From Piper betle (Eukaryota > Streptophyta > Magnoliopsida > Piperales > Piperaceae): 64,000 nt of DNA. The notes below the pieces were generated by a model. It did not search any database, was not told where the DNA came from, and saw only the letters and a list, made by a program, of their open reading frames with translations. The stretch covers positions 124,001 to 188,000 of the forward strand of contig JAURVB010012659.1 in NCBI GenBank assembly GCA_033002965.1, in the 5' to 3' direction. Of this stretch, positions 35,301-47,874 are shown in pieces. Numbering within the stretch: position 1 is the stretch's first letter; every line of letters starts with the position of its first letter. The position numbers and the translations under genes were made by a program.

Positions 35301-37900
35301 GGTATCAAAACGACAAGATGGGGTATAATTGGCGTGATGACGGTGCATGCATCGCTTTATGTGTCTATAGACCAACCATGTGTAGATGGAGCTTAAATTT
35401 CGTAACGTAAAATCATGGGACCCGCCCGTGATATGTACACTTCTTTGGATGCACATCAAAGGAAACCAATGTCCAATGAAAGTGAGGCATCCAAATTCCA
35501 ATTTGATATATGCTCATGTGTTGCTCGTATAGCTAGCCAGTCAGCAGTCACACTTATGACATCCTAGTTAACCAACTCACATCTCTGTTTCTTACAACAT
35601 CTAATGGCTACCAATAAATTAAGCCTTGTGTGGATTGGCATTAATTAGGACGGATGTCACTTTACTGCTATTACCTACTGACATAAAGAGCCTCAACACT
35701 CACAAACCAAACTTCCTAACCAACTTGTGCGTATATTAATGTATTGTGGATTACGAATAGTACTGATGTTAGAATCGCCTCAATAAATTATCGTAAATAA
35801 ATTTATATAGACAAACCTCCACCCTCAAATTTCTACTTCAATATTGTAGAAAAACTACCCCGTCCATTCAAGAATATTATTTTCTATGATATATTAAATA
35901 TTATAGATATAATAATTGGCTGGATTTTACTTACGTTTTTCTTATAGACGTGAACGTCTCCATAGTTCTGAAAGCTTTGCTTTGGAGTAAAGTTGGCTTA
36001 AAACCGATTTAGACTCATTTATAACATTTATTTCTACCCAATAAATAAAAGAATATATATAATTAGTGTATTGTTCTTTTCGTCTTTCAAATTGATAAAT
36101 ATATGATTTATATTATTTTGAAATATTTATTTAATTAAATTAAAACAAAATAATATATTTGAATGACTTCCATTAATTGAATGTAAGAGCCAATCCTCTA
36201 TGACCTCTCTTTGTTGGGGAACTTGGTTGTTCCATCCAACATCTTCAGAATGTACATAGGGATGGGTTTTGATATTTGATATCCGTAATTTTGACTTCAT
36301 TTATATCCGATCAGAAATAATTTCAAATTAGATATGAGTTTGGACTTTTTGAATATAAAATATGCTTAAAAATATGAGGATCAAATATTGATTAAGGGTG
36401 AGCCTATTTAGACCTCGATCTGAATATGTGAAATATTATAAAATTATATTTTAAAATATTTAAAATAATATTTCTTAATCATTTTTTCCATTTTATAATA
36501 AATTTATATTTTTTATATTATTTTATTCAATAATGCAAAATATGAGTTTGGTTGTTCGAGATTATTTCCCATAAAATATGAGGTTTTTGATAATGTTGTA
36601 ATTTATTGATATTTTTCCTAGTCTTAAGTGTTTAAGCATGCTTGTTCTCGAGGTTTTTATTGGTTTTATCAGATTTTCGTTAGTTTTTCATTTTGAAGGG
36701 TTTTGACGTTTATCTGATTAATTTAGATGTGATTTTAAATTGATTATAGTTATTTGACTATCTTGAAGGTTGAAAAGAAATTGTTGGGAAAAGTCCAAGA
36801 AGACAACATGGAAATCGAAGTTTTGCACAAAGACAAAGGAGGAAATGTAAGGTCATTAATGGTTCTAATTAAAGATTCTAGTTTGCACGATACATGGACA
36901 CACATGCATGTGGGAAAGGAAGCAAAAGATGTTTGAGTTTCTAACATCTTTCTATAAATAGATTAATCTTCAAGAAGGGCAGAAATACTTATAGATCATT
37001 TCTTCTACTCTTTTGGAGACTCTTCCTCCAGATTTTGGGTGTCTCAGAGTGAACCAAAATGAGAGTTTTGATTATTAAGATTGTATCAATATAAGTTTAA
37101 CTACTCTTTGTTTACTGTGCTTTTATTAGAATATCATTATGAATTTTCTAAATAGTATTGATTGGGCTTCAATTCTTACTTTCATGAAGTAATTTTATTT
37201 ATGCTAGAGATGAGATGAATCTTAGACTAGTGACTTGGTCTTTTATGTTAGTTGAAATTAAAATTATTTTCTTTGCCATTGGAGTTGTGTTTTATTACTT
37301 GTAATGGTTTTTATTTATTTGATTAATTGTTTTATAATAGTGAGGTCTCAAAAAGAAGTTATGTCAAATAATAATTGAATGTTAAATTGTTTGTACTTTG
37401 TCTATTGAGGATCTATAAAGCATATCCATAAATTGGACTTAGGAAATTTATATTGTCATTTAACTTGTGTGTCAAAAGAAGGTTTTGTTGGTAACGAATT
37501 TAGAGAGCTTAATGCATATTAACTTGAATTAGCAAAGGCTAGTGCCCTAGAAAAGGGTATCTGGTATAGAAGAGGTTTAGAGTACTTAATTAGTTCATCG
37601 AAAGGGGTAATCATACAGAAGGAATCCCACCATCTCATGAGTAAGTAAAATTTGAATCAAATTTGAATTCCACCATCTCTTTAATGTTTAAGTGCAATCA
37701 AATTTCTAGCATATCTTTGCTTTTGTTTTATTTTATTTTATTTTATTTTTATTTTAGAAATTTTGGTTAATAATCAAATGGTAGTTCATCTCTCTTAGAT
37801 AATCTAGTTTAGGGATTCTAATTGAATATATAAGCAATCCTCAAATGATATTTTATTCGCCACTCTATTACTTTATCATGATTGATACACTTGCTGTCAT
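27850..37900. repeat. AT-rich region built from a diverged dispersed repeat
   Basis: No gene recognised in 10 kb. A roughly 200-bp block with ATAATAAAATAGACTATAAT, TAATATCTTAGAGATAAATT and TATATTTTGATTGGT-like segments recurs at about 28380-28625, 28675-28880, 30905-31065 and 33980-34215. A second block (GTATTGTTCTTTT followed by AAATTGATAAATATATGATTTA) recurs at about 29985-30060, 34380-34450 and 36070-36150. At 33.98-34.45 kb the two blocks are adjacent and in order, suggesting one longer ancestral repeat. Short open frames here are not supported as genes. Confidence 0.55.
32361..32391. repeat. (TA)n microsatellite
   Basis: Uninterrupted alternating TA run. Confidence 0.95.
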
Positions 37901-38681
37901 GGGGCTGGTTCTAGGACCTAAAAATTTTCAATCCCAATCAGTCCTGTGCGGCACATTCCCATTCTGAGAACACTCAGCCTAACACCAAGTACACTAGATA
38001 GAACAATAACAGAAGCCCACGACACAAACACCAACCTTGTCTTCGGCCAACTTCACAACACTGAGGTTACTGGTATCAATCCCAGCAGATCTCCATCCCC
38101 GATATCGCTACTCCAATTAGCCCTTCGCTTGATCATCCATGCTCGATCACACACAAGCACCGATAATTCTCAGTTACCAACACACCTTGCTGATAAGCTA
38201 TTCTGAGAACCAAACAGCGCCACACACAGCAACTGCCCGATCGCCCCAAATACCGATATGAGTATTGGGGTCGTGACGTCTGCCCTTGCTCGTCTCAACA
38301 ACTAGTTACCACAATTGGCTACCTTGTAAAGTTTGGCTGCAACCTAAATACAGAAGTTCCCTGCCTAAAACATCAACAAGCAGAACAACAGATTATGGGA
38401 AAAATACTTTCCAACCTTATATTATCACACATAAGAATTACAAGAACCCTACTCTCTCCTTCAAGTACTTGCTCGGCTTGTGGACAGCCCCCATAGCCTC
38501 GTTCCAATGCACCCCAAATACAATGGAACTCATGGGATTAATATAACCCAAGTAACCCTCCCCGATTGTCAATCACCAGCAACCCACAACGTGTTCCTTG
38601 ATTCCAGCAAACTTCAATGAAAGTCCGGTACTCTTCACCAGCACCGGCTATAGCACCTTCATAAGTTTCCTTCTCTCCCAG

Positions 38682-39200
38682 ATGTCTCTGCACTCAAGAC
38701 TTCACGTTGCACCAATCACCTCAGGAAATTCTCTCCTCAGTTTCTCTCCTTTTCGGATTTCTCTTCTAGCCTTGCACCAAGCACCAGCATTGCATCGCAC
38801 ACTAGCATGCCGCTATTTGGATCAACACACCCTCGATCCCGCACAGTGCCCATGCATCAGCAACCCCCACATCGCGCTCGCCACTCGCCCACGAACCAGC
38901 GCATGCCACTATGCACTCGCCCATGCTGCTTGGTGCCCAGCATGTCTCTGCACTCAAGACTTCATGTTGCACCAATCACCTCAGGAATTCTCTCCTCAGT
39001 TTCTCTCCTTTTCGGATTTCTCTTCTAGCCTTGCACCAAGCACCAGCATTGCATCGCACACTAGCATGCCGCTATTTGGATCAACACACCCTCGATCCCG
39101 CACAGTGCCCATGCATCAGCAACCCCCACATCGCGCTCGCCACTCGCCCACGAACCAGCGCATGCCACTATGCACTCGCCCATGCTGCTTGGTGCACTGC
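38682..39200. repeat. 260-bp tandem duplication
   Basis: The sequence beginning ATGTCTCTGCACTCAAGACT at 38682 restarts at 38942 and runs through CATGCTGCTTGGTGC in both copies, with only a couple of differences (for example one A lost in AGGAAATTC). The near identity indicates a recent event. Confidence 0.92.
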
Positions 39201-39204
39201 TCGG

Positions 39205-39410
39205 CACGCCTGGCTGTTGCTCGGCTGTTGCTCGGCACGCCTGGCTGTTGCTCGGCTGTTGCTCGGCACGCCTGGCTGTTGCTCGGCTGTTGCTCGGCTG
39301 TTGCTCGGCTGTTGCTCGGCTGTTGCTCGGCTGTTGCTCGGCTGTTGCTCGGCTGTTGCTCGGCTGTTGCTCGGCTGTTGCTCGGGCACGCCTGGCTGCC
39401 TGGCTGTTGC
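39205..39410. repeat. 12-bp minisatellite GCTGTTGCTCGG
   Basis: The 12-bp unit occurs over a dozen times. In the first third it alternates with CACGCCTG insertions (GCTCGGCACGCCTG); the middle is a homogeneous run. As 12 is a multiple of three, all six frames stay open, giving spurious peptides such as repeated EQQPSNSRAT on the minus strand. Confidence 0.95.
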
Positions 39411-39605
39411 TCCTCGGTACCCGACCACATGCTCGGTACCGCATATACCGACCCATGAGCAATCTACTGCCGTAACTCGACGCAGGAAACCTAAGAATAA
39501 CACCCAAACCCTAGTTCGTGGTAACACCCATGAATCAAGGCTGAACACTTGCCATAGTACATGGCTTTTGTGTCCCTCTTCACCCCCTATATAACTAGAG
39601 TGAAC

Positions 39606-39970
39606 AAGTTTACAAGCGCCCAACGTTGATTTTAATCAGAACTTTTGCAATAAGTTTCAAAATATAACAATTCACTTAAGTAGAGTTCCCTAGTCACAAA
39701 ATGAATATTATGAATATAGCACATAAATTTCGACGTAACTTCCCCATCAAACTCGAGTTATTAACCATCCATAATAACTCAATCGCAAACCAAAATGAAC
39801 AACCGTTCAACATTGATTGCAATTACAACTTGCCATAAATTTGACATTGTATCAATTCACACAATTAGTGTTTAATTTCACAAAATGGGCATTATGGACA
39901 TACACATAAATTTTGACATAAACTTATTCATAAAATGTGAGGTCTTCACCGGCCATAATTAGTCAACTAA
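39606..39970. repeat. diverged tandem duplication, about 190 bp
   Basis: The blocks CAACGTTGATT/CAACATTGATT, AATATAACAATTCAC/TGTATCAATTCAC, TCACAAAATGAATATTATG/TCACAAAATGGGCATTATG and ACATAAATTT-GACRTAA recur in order in the two halves. Confidence 0.65.
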
Positions 39971-40094
39971 TGGCTAGTCAAATAGCAGATGATAAAATGT
40001 TCAAACGAATAAATAGTCAATGGTCTAACAAAAACTTAAATAATAAATCATACAAACAATGACATGAGTAAATAGCAATTAAATGGTTTCTCTA

Positions 40095-40500
40095 ACAATC
40101 TAGTTTGAAGTATAAACTAAAAGGCATAAGTTGCCTTTTTAAAAGTAATTAACTAAGTTGAAAATCTATACTCAATTTCTACTTATAAACAAGATCTTGC
40201 CTTAATAGGTATTAGATATAAGACTAAGTTGAAGGATCTCACAATCCACCCACCTTAAAATTTTGTTTTTGAAATTCCTATAATTGACTTGTTGCTAGCC
40301 TCAATTCACGTCGTTTTTAGACCATGACCAATAGCCTAGCCAATGTCTCTAGTTCAGCCCATCATCTAACACGTAATTAAGTTGCTCTAAAACCATCTAT
40401 AATAATCTGGTCCAAAGTGCAAACTAATATGCATAAGTTATTTCTTCAAAAGTTGTTAACTAAAGTTGAAGATCTATAGTCCATTACCACTTATAAAAAT
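40095..40500 (-). mobile_element. old TRIM, nearly complete (same family as 45465-46240)
   Basis: On the minus strand there is an LTR relic (about 40390-40500), an internal region (40244-40389) and a second LTR starting TGTGAGATCC at 40243. The internal region follows that of the 45.5-kb TRIM in order: TGGTTTTAGAGCAACT (decayed PBS), CGTGTTAGATGATGGGCT, GGCTAGCAACAAG and the junction AAGGTGGGTGGAT. The right LTR has lost its outer part. It is far more diverged than the 45.5-kb copies, so it is older. Confidence 0.75.
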
Positions 40501-40559
40501 CAATTAAATGGTGGATCAATCAAATGGTTGAAATAGCTAATAAGTGGAATAATCAATAA

Positions 40560-40780
40560 ATCCTAGTAATAATTGAACCAAATTTAAAAAATAATACAAA
40601 TAATAATAAGTACAACAACAACAATAATAACAACAATAAAACAACAATAGTAACAAAAAAACAAATAAAAGCAACAAACAAACAAATGAATAATAACAAA
40701 TAATAAACAGAAAAAAAACATAAATGCACTAACAACAAATAATAGAAAGCTAATAATAAAAAATGAACACCACATTTGAA
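40560..40780. repeat. low-complexity AAC/AAT-rich tract
   Basis: Runs of AAT, AAC and AAAC triplets. The 119-residue hydrophobic minus-strand frame over it is a compositional artefact. 40781-41600 holds no recognised gene; a 27-bp direct repeat (GAGGATTTTAAATCACATG) occurs around 41085-41160. Confidence 0.8.
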
Positions 40781-41599
40781 ATGCATACATCCAAAACCCA
40801 AAGAATAAGATTTAACCAAATAAATTGCTAAGAAAATGGTGACAACAAGGAATGACGCGAACAAGGCTGCAAGTTGGGTCACTAGTGAACCTTTAATGTC
40901 CTGGTTGAACAAGGTTTGCTACAATATCCTACTTGACTGATCTCAAGTATTACATAATGGGTCTAGTTATTTCTTTAAAAGTAGTTAACAAGTTGAAGAT
41001 CTACAAATACATCGCACTAATAAACTGAATCTTATCCTAATAATTTTTATTATACTAAAAGTAAATTTGATTTAATATATGATTTGAAGGATTTTAAATC
41101 ACATGTACTTACAAATTTGAAAATGATATGAGGATTTTAAATCACATGTACTTACAGTTTTGAATATGATGGTGTAGGTATCTTTGCAGACAACAAACAC
41201 AACTCTTCATAATATACACCAGCATGACACAATGTTGGCCACTTTCTAACATTCCTTTGAAACTTTTTTAGTGGGGATATTCATGCATGCAAACTATATG
41301 TTATATGGATGCATTTTTTGCATGTAGAGATCAGTTATTGTTGTGCATGTGACAAATGGGAGATGAAATCTCCTTCAATGCACCTGCCATACAACGCACT
41401 GTAGCCATAATAAAATTTGGCCAAAATTTTCAAACAAGGGCCTAATATTATAAAATTACCAAAATAAGATAATGTTCTGAAAATCTTTTTGGTGGCTATG
41501 CCCACTAAATGTTAAGTGCAAATAAGGAGCTTTGAGCTTGATATGATGATCTAGATGCGGCAAGGGACGGCTAGAGTGAGTAAAATAGTCATGCAACTA

Positions 41600-42084
41600 A
41601 TACACGACGCTTTCTTAAATGCAAAATTTCCACCCTCTACACAGGGCTTTCTATCGGTAATTTGTATCAAAGATACAATGGATTATCGTCACCTGTGAAT
41701 GTTGCAAATAGAAGAGTATATACCTCCAATCACACGACAATATTGTTGAATAAAAACTTCTTGAAATCAACTTTGATTGCCTAAAATTTCTAGATAATCA
41801 CGAAAGGATGAAGAAAGGAGTTTATTAAAAGATACCTACTTTGGTGAGAAACATTGTTTGAAAAGCGAAAAACATTATTAGGTACAAAATATAACCATTT
41901 TGGTGCCCGGGTGCTCACCGAGTGCCCAAGTGCTCGACCTTTTTGAAAAGGCCAAGGCTTGTGTGTCCTGGTGTTCAAAGTGAGTGTATGGGCACTCACC
42001 ACTCTGGAAATCTAGAATGGTGGCTGGCAATGTGACGCTCAAACATAGTGCCATGACGCCGATTTTAAAAACAATAAACTAACA
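41600..42084 (-). mobile_element. Ty1/copia 3' LTR
   Basis: This is collinear with 56085-56619: GACGCTTTCTTAAATGC/GACGCTTTTTTAATAC, AATTTGTATC-AAGATACAATGGATTATC, AAACATTGT and GGGTGCTCACC. On the minus strand it begins TGTTAGTTTATTG at 42084, preceded by the purine-rich AAACTGGTGGGGAT. The outer end is approximate. Confidence 0.8.
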
Positions 42085-44153
42085 ATCCCCACCAGTTTTT
42101 AAAACAAGAAAAATAAAAATACCAACTCAAGAATGTTGTGTGATTTCTTTCAAAGTATTGGGCAATTTGAACATACCCCTAGTTAGATATACATCATCTT
42201 AACAAATAAAAGTAGATGAAGTCTTTGAATTTCATACCTTGGAGTTGAAACTATTGTTTACCCAACCAAAAAATCACAAGTGTAACTTCATTTGTATGAT
42301 TAGGTAGTACTATTCTGGCCATGTACTAGGTATCTTATATGTTTATGAATGCTTTTCATGTAAGAGATAAGTCATAACTCCTTAAATAACTGACCTCATT
42401 ATTACATTCATATAGGTAAGAGTCTCCAACCATATTTTGCAAATCAATATGTTGTCAATATACCTTGACTCTCATTAAGACAATTAAGTCAGCCTCCTTC
42501 TAGTTTTGAGCATTTATCGTCAAAGAAATGACTTCTCTGTATAGTTTTTAGTGCAACACCAATTACTAATTGGCTTGTTTGTACCCATTGAACTACTCAT
42601 GGGATCATCACTTGCAAGATTGGGTTACTACTAATGGTGCATAATTAATGGCTTTAAGCTCATTCATCTTAATGACACTAGGATTTGTACCCACGATAAT
42701 CATTTAAGAATTTGATAGCCAAATTGTCTACAGACTTTCACATATCTCAATGTTATAACCCCCATTGATATCAACTTTTTTAAAATTTTATACCTCAATT
42801 CAATGTGTCTCGAGCTCTTCGTGTTGTGATTTTTGTTATAAATTTTTGCAATAGTAGCCTACTTAGTACAAGACAACAGCAATTGACTTCTCAAGCATGA
42901 GAATTTTAGAAAATAATACCCTAAGCCATTCTGCTACTATACTTGCTACATCCAATGTTACTAATTCTGCTTCCATCCTTGATCTAATAATAATTTTTAT
43001 GTTTCATTGACTTTCATGAGATAGCCTCACCACAGAGGGTAAATATATATCCACTTGTGGATTTTATATCTTTTCAATCTAATATTCAATTTACATCACT
43101 ATATCCTTCTAGCAAAGGTGCAAATTTAGTATAGTAAATTCCCATTAGATTAGTACTCTTTAGATAGTTTAGTACTCTCTCTAGAGCATGCCAATGAACA
43201 CCACTAGATTATGAGTGAAACTAAATTAGTCCACAACAAAGGCAATATCGTGTCTCATGTAATCAGCAAGATAGTTTAAACTACCAATTACATGGGAATA
43301 TTTTAGTCGTACACACTATCCCCACAACTCTTTGTCAATTTGAGACTTAAATTAAATGGTATAATCTCAGGCTGACATTCAAAAGAATAATACTTTTTTG
43401 ACAACTTATCAAGAAAATGAGATTGAGAGAAGGCTACACCTTTTGGAGTCCTTAAAATTTTAATTCCAAGTATAACATTAGCGAATCCAAGATTTTTCAT
43501 CTCAAAGTATCATTCAAGAACTTTTTAGTCCCACTTCTTGCCTGAGTCCTTCCTAAAATTGAGAATATCATCCACATATAAACGCAACGCTATATATGAG
43601 TCTCAACAATTTTTTCAATGAAGACACGTATCGAAATCACATGACACAAAGTCAAACAATTTAATGACATCGTGAGACTTTATATGCCATTGTATTGGTG
43701 CATGTTTAAGAGCATTCAATTTGTACAATTTCTTCTTGTCCACTTACTACAAATCCTCCTCATTGTAGTCCATAAACCTTTTCTTATAACTCTCCTATTA
43801 GAAAATCTATTTTAACATATATTTAATGGATTTCAAATTTATATGCTGCAACTAATGCCATAAGGCACTCGGATAGTAGTAATATGTTTAACCAATGAAC
43901 ATGTGTCAAAATAATCTAGATATTCCTTTAGACTAAATCCTTTAGAAAAAACTCTAACTTTGTATTTATCAATAATTCCATCTAAATTTAACTTCATTTT
44001 GAAATTCCATTTACACTCTTCTAGTTTACATCCGTACGTAAATCCATTTGCACCCATGTCCCATATGCTAGTATGGAATCCATTTCGCATTTGATTGCTT
44101 CCTTCCACAAAAGAGCATCACTTGTAGGCATTGCCTGACTGGAAGTCCAAAAA
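42085..44153 (-). pseudogene. Ty1/copia RT and RNase H part, broken
   Basis: Minus-strand fragments match copia reverse transcriptase: 43839-44108 gives CKWNFKMKLNLDGIIDKYKV and FSKGFSLKEYLDYFDTCSLV (usual KWVFK-K-DG-I-RYKARLVAKGF). Near 43560-43600 lies LYVDDIL, the YVDD active site. 43303-43500 gives MKNLGFANVILGIKILRT and the following RT-RNase H link. RNase H traces occur around 42850-43000. Many stops and frameshifts. The fragment is cut at 44153 by the 9-kb insertion and resumes at 53166. Confidence 0.85.
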
Positions 44154-44158
44154 GATAT

Positions 44159-47100
44159 TGTAACATCCCGATTTCTATTCACCTAAGAACCAAATCAGAA
44201 ATGTTATGATCGAGTCAAGTCCTATTTAAAATTCTCGGTCGATATGACTCGATCGATGAAATAGATTGAAAAAACCTTCTTGGTGTCATGAGAATGGAAA
44301 ACAATGTTAAATACCCGTCAAAATACATCGAACATAAATAAAAGTAAGAAAGTAAATAACTACGTTGAGCTCAAGTGTGTGTAATGTTTATTTGACCTCC
44401 CACCAAAGTCAACTTAGGATTTGCAAAACCTACATATATTATATAAAAAATGTCAGTAACAAATGTTACTGGTCTGAAAAATAGCCAGTACAAATTGGCA
44501 AAATGGGTACTCCGTTACCAACGAAAACTTATGAAACTTCAAAATTACCTCACACTAGGCAATAAGCAAACATACTTAAACAAATGCCAGCTCGCATGCA
44601 CAGCTAATATTCATATTCATACATACAACTCTTACGCCCTCACGTCCTCCGTATTACACCCGCCACGCTACTCGAGTGGCAAAAGAACTGTATAGCTAGT
44701 GCTACCAATTCTAGAAATGTGTTGTGTTACGCACTGCCTTAATACACTGCACTACCTCAGGGTTTGAAGGAGTATTGGTGCAGTCCACACATATCTTTGT
44801 ACCACTCATTCTCTTATTTGTGACATCTGTAAAAAAATGTGCGTACTTATATAATTGGTTTAGGGAAGTGGCTTGTATTATATATTTCTATATCTTCAAT
44901 TCAAAAACCAACAAAGATTCTCATCCTTGTAGTTTTATTAAACATGTGTACAAAACACAAGTAAATAGCCCGACATCGGAGAAATCCGATAAAATGCCGC
45001 CGATGTCATCTTATGTCTAAAACAAGGTTAAACTCGACATGTCAGGAGTCAAGTAGAGAGGGAGAGTCCAACGGACTTGTGGTCCAACCTCCAAGCGTAT
45101 CTACACATTTATCGCGAGCCCAGACTTTGAGACCTATATCAGAACCCACTGCTAAGTAAAATACTAATATCTATATATGATGCATACATATGGTATGTGC
45201 TCATAACATTAATACATCTTAATAAAGAAAGTAGTGCTAACACGGTGACAATTAAACACCCGGCATGCAAATCGAGATATAATAATAATAAATAAATACA
45301 CACATAGATAATTAGGTAAATAATAAATACATGAACATAAATAATACTCTAATAAAAAAATAATTATATTATATAAATACACGACTAAACATGAGTAAAT
45401 ATCATATATACTCATGTTAGTAAACATATAAATAATTAAATAATTAATAATTCTATAAATAAATTGTGAGATCCCTCAACTTAGTCCCACATCTAATACC
45501 TACCGGGAGAAGATCCTGTTTATAAGTGGGAATGGACTATAGATTTTTAACTTTCGGGGTACCCATTTTAAAGAAATGACTTCGCCCATTACGTTGCACT
45601 TTGGGCTGGGTCGTTAAAAATGGTATCAGAGCCGACCTGGTTTCGTGTTAGATGGTGGGATGGACTAGGGACGTTGGCTAGGTTGCTGGTCACGGGCTAG
45701 AAAGGACGTGGGTTGGGGCTAGCAACGGGCCAAGAATAGGCATTTCGGGGACGAAATTTCCTAAGGTGGGTGGATTGTGAGATCCCTCAACTTAGTCCCA
45801 CATCTAATACCTACTGGGAGAAGATCCTGTTTATAAGTGGGAATGGACTATAGATCTTTAACTTTCGGGGTACCTATTTTAAAGAGATGAATTAGCCCAT
45901 TACGTTGCACTTTGGGCTAGGTCGTTACAAATGATATCAAAGCCGACCTGGTTACCTGTTAGATGGTGGGCAAGACTAGGGACGTTGGCTAGGCTGCCGG
46001 TCACGGGCCAGAAAGGTCGTGGGCTGGGGCTAGCAACGGGCCAAGAATAGGCATTTCGGGGACGAAATTCCCTAAGGTGGGTGGATTGTGAGATCCCTCA
46101 ACTTAGTCCTACATCTAATACCTACTGGGAGAAGATCATGTTTATATGTGGGAATGGACTATAGATCTTTAACTTTCGGGGTACCCATTTTAAAGAAATG
46201 ACTTCGCCCATTACGTTGCATTTTGGGCTAGGTCGTTACATAAATAACTAAACAAATAGTTAATACTCATTAATCATTAATACTAATAATATTATAGTTA
46301 CACAATACAAGAATACATAATTAAATACAAATAAATAATAACAAATAATCATGTAAACATTCAGCATATACAATAAACATATAAATAAAAAATTAATAAT
46401 AAATAAATAAATAAATAAGAAAGAAAAATAATCTTAACATCTAAACATGATAAATCATGTGAATATATATCAAAACTAATATGGAAGTTCTCAAATTATC
46501 GAAAACGGTACATGAATAGACAAAAACAATCCGAAAATGAGCTAAACAGGATCAAACTGAGCTGAACCACACCAAACAGAATGGGCTGAACCAACCTGGT
46601 CTGGATTAACTAGAAAATGGGTTGGGTTGACTGGGTGGACATGAACTAGAGGACTTGGACATGTCCTGGTGGGCTGGTGAACAAGATCGGGTACGTAGAT
46701 GCAGACGTGGACATGAACATGAGCAAGATTGGGGGTGTCAGTGCCTGTGGCCAAAAAACGCTTATGGCAACACGACTGGGGTTGCCGCTAGTTGGGATCG
46801 ACGGAGGGGAGGACAGAGAACGTGATAGCAGTGATGATCGGCAAGGTCTAGTATCGGTTGGCCAGAAAATGACTGAAAAGACGTCGAATCACCATCGGAT
46901 GCTGCGACATCAATTACGGCAATCGCGATTGCGTTGGTGGTCATGGGTAGTCTAAAATGAAGATCTCGACAAGATGAATCGTTTGGGGTAGTCAGCTTCA
47001 TTGGAAGACAGTCGTCGTCACCAGAAAATGGTCCGAAAGAGTGGTGGTGGAGGCGGTGACAAAAACTGACAACAAAAATATCGTCACTAGCGGTGCCATT

Positions 47101-47874
47101 GGTGATCGTGGGTACGGATTGATAGACATTCGCGAGGTGGAGACAGTCATACCAATCCGGTGGTCGAGGGCGAGGAAGAAACTCACCTACGGTGAGCTGA
47201 AGTGGTAGCGGCGCTAAAGGGTGAAACTTTTGAAATCGTGAAAAATCTCTAGAAATATAACATGTTGAAGCAAAGGCTGATGTGGAAGGCTCAATCTTGC
47301 CACATGGCATGATCTGAACGTGCAACAACTCGTGGTCTAGTGGGACCCACCTATGGGTATATACAATATACATATTGATAGAAAGCTAGGATCGAGACTG
47401 TCCCAAGTTGAAATTGACTTGAGTTCTAAAAGTGACTCTATAGGTCGGAATCGAGGTAAGAATGATAAATGGACCTCGAACCATAAACTCAATCGACCTG
47501 AAAATCTATGGCTCAAACAAGCTGGGCCCACAGGGGCACAATCCGATGATTTGAAATCCCTATGATGCATGCAATGAGTACCTTAAAAATCCAAAATAGA
47601 TACCAAACTCTGCAACGGCCTACATCTAAGTCTAAAATCCTGGCTAACATATACAATCAAATATGTATACCTCACTATACACTGATAACTCATGCTCTTA
47701 TCATCTGCATGTCGGGCATACTCAGCCATTATAACATACTCATATGGCCATCTAGGCCTATCCTCATAGTCTAAAAACTAGTCTAGTTCAAGCTCATTCG
47801 AACCAACTCAATACAGACCCAAACCAGAAAAACTACAACTGGGTAAAACTCTAACCCGAAGTTGGGGTTTTACA
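44159..47874 (-). mobile_element. 3' LTR of the LARD-like element, carrying the TRIM array
   Basis: Collinear with 50227-53160. Subtracting the TRIM array with one target copy (781 bp) leaves 2935 bp, against 2934 bp for the partner LTR. It ends GGGGTTTTACA, the inverse of the LTR start TGTAAAACCCC, followed leftward on the minus strand by nothing but LTR. Confidence 0.92.
45465..46240 (+). mobile_element. TRIM array: LTR-internal-LTR-internal-LTR
   Basis: Three 154-bp LTRs (45465-45618, 45776-45929, 46087-46240) start TGTGAGATCC and end GGTCGTTACA. They alternate with two 157-bp internal regions. Each internal region opens two bases after the LTR with a tRNA-iMet type PBS (TGGTATCAGAGCC; TGATATCAAAGCC in the second) and closes with the purine-rich AAGGTGGGTGGAT. 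The array is bounded by TAAAT at 45460-45464 and 46241-46245, so it sits as one insertion. No coding capacity. LTRs differ at about 8 of 154 positions. Confidence 0.95.

Larger units (their letters stand above)
37900..39605. mobile_element. C-rich repeat block, possibly an LTR on the minus strand
   Basis: The segment differs sharply in composition from its AT-rich flanks. Near its right end the minus strand has TAGTTATATAGGGGGTGAAG (about 39579-39598), a TATA-like context that could be a U3 promoter. It hosts a 260-bp duplication and a minisatellite, listed separately. Long open frames (for example 38598-39458) arise from the repeats and show no known domain. Confidence 0.35.

Noticed and set aside
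38598..39623. Several 100-286 residue frames on both strands
   Set aside because: They are kept open by the 12-bp minisatellite and duplicated by the 260-bp repeat; low-complexity peptides only.
40553..40912. 119-residue very hydrophobic minus-strand frame that looks like a membrane protein
   Set aside because: It reads through an AAC/AAT low-complexity tract; the Leu/Val/Phe/Tyr content is compositional.
46677..47373. GC-rich frames of 92 and 203 residues within the LARD LTR
   Set aside because: They are overlapping frames on opposite strands without domains, and the partner LTR does not preserve them.
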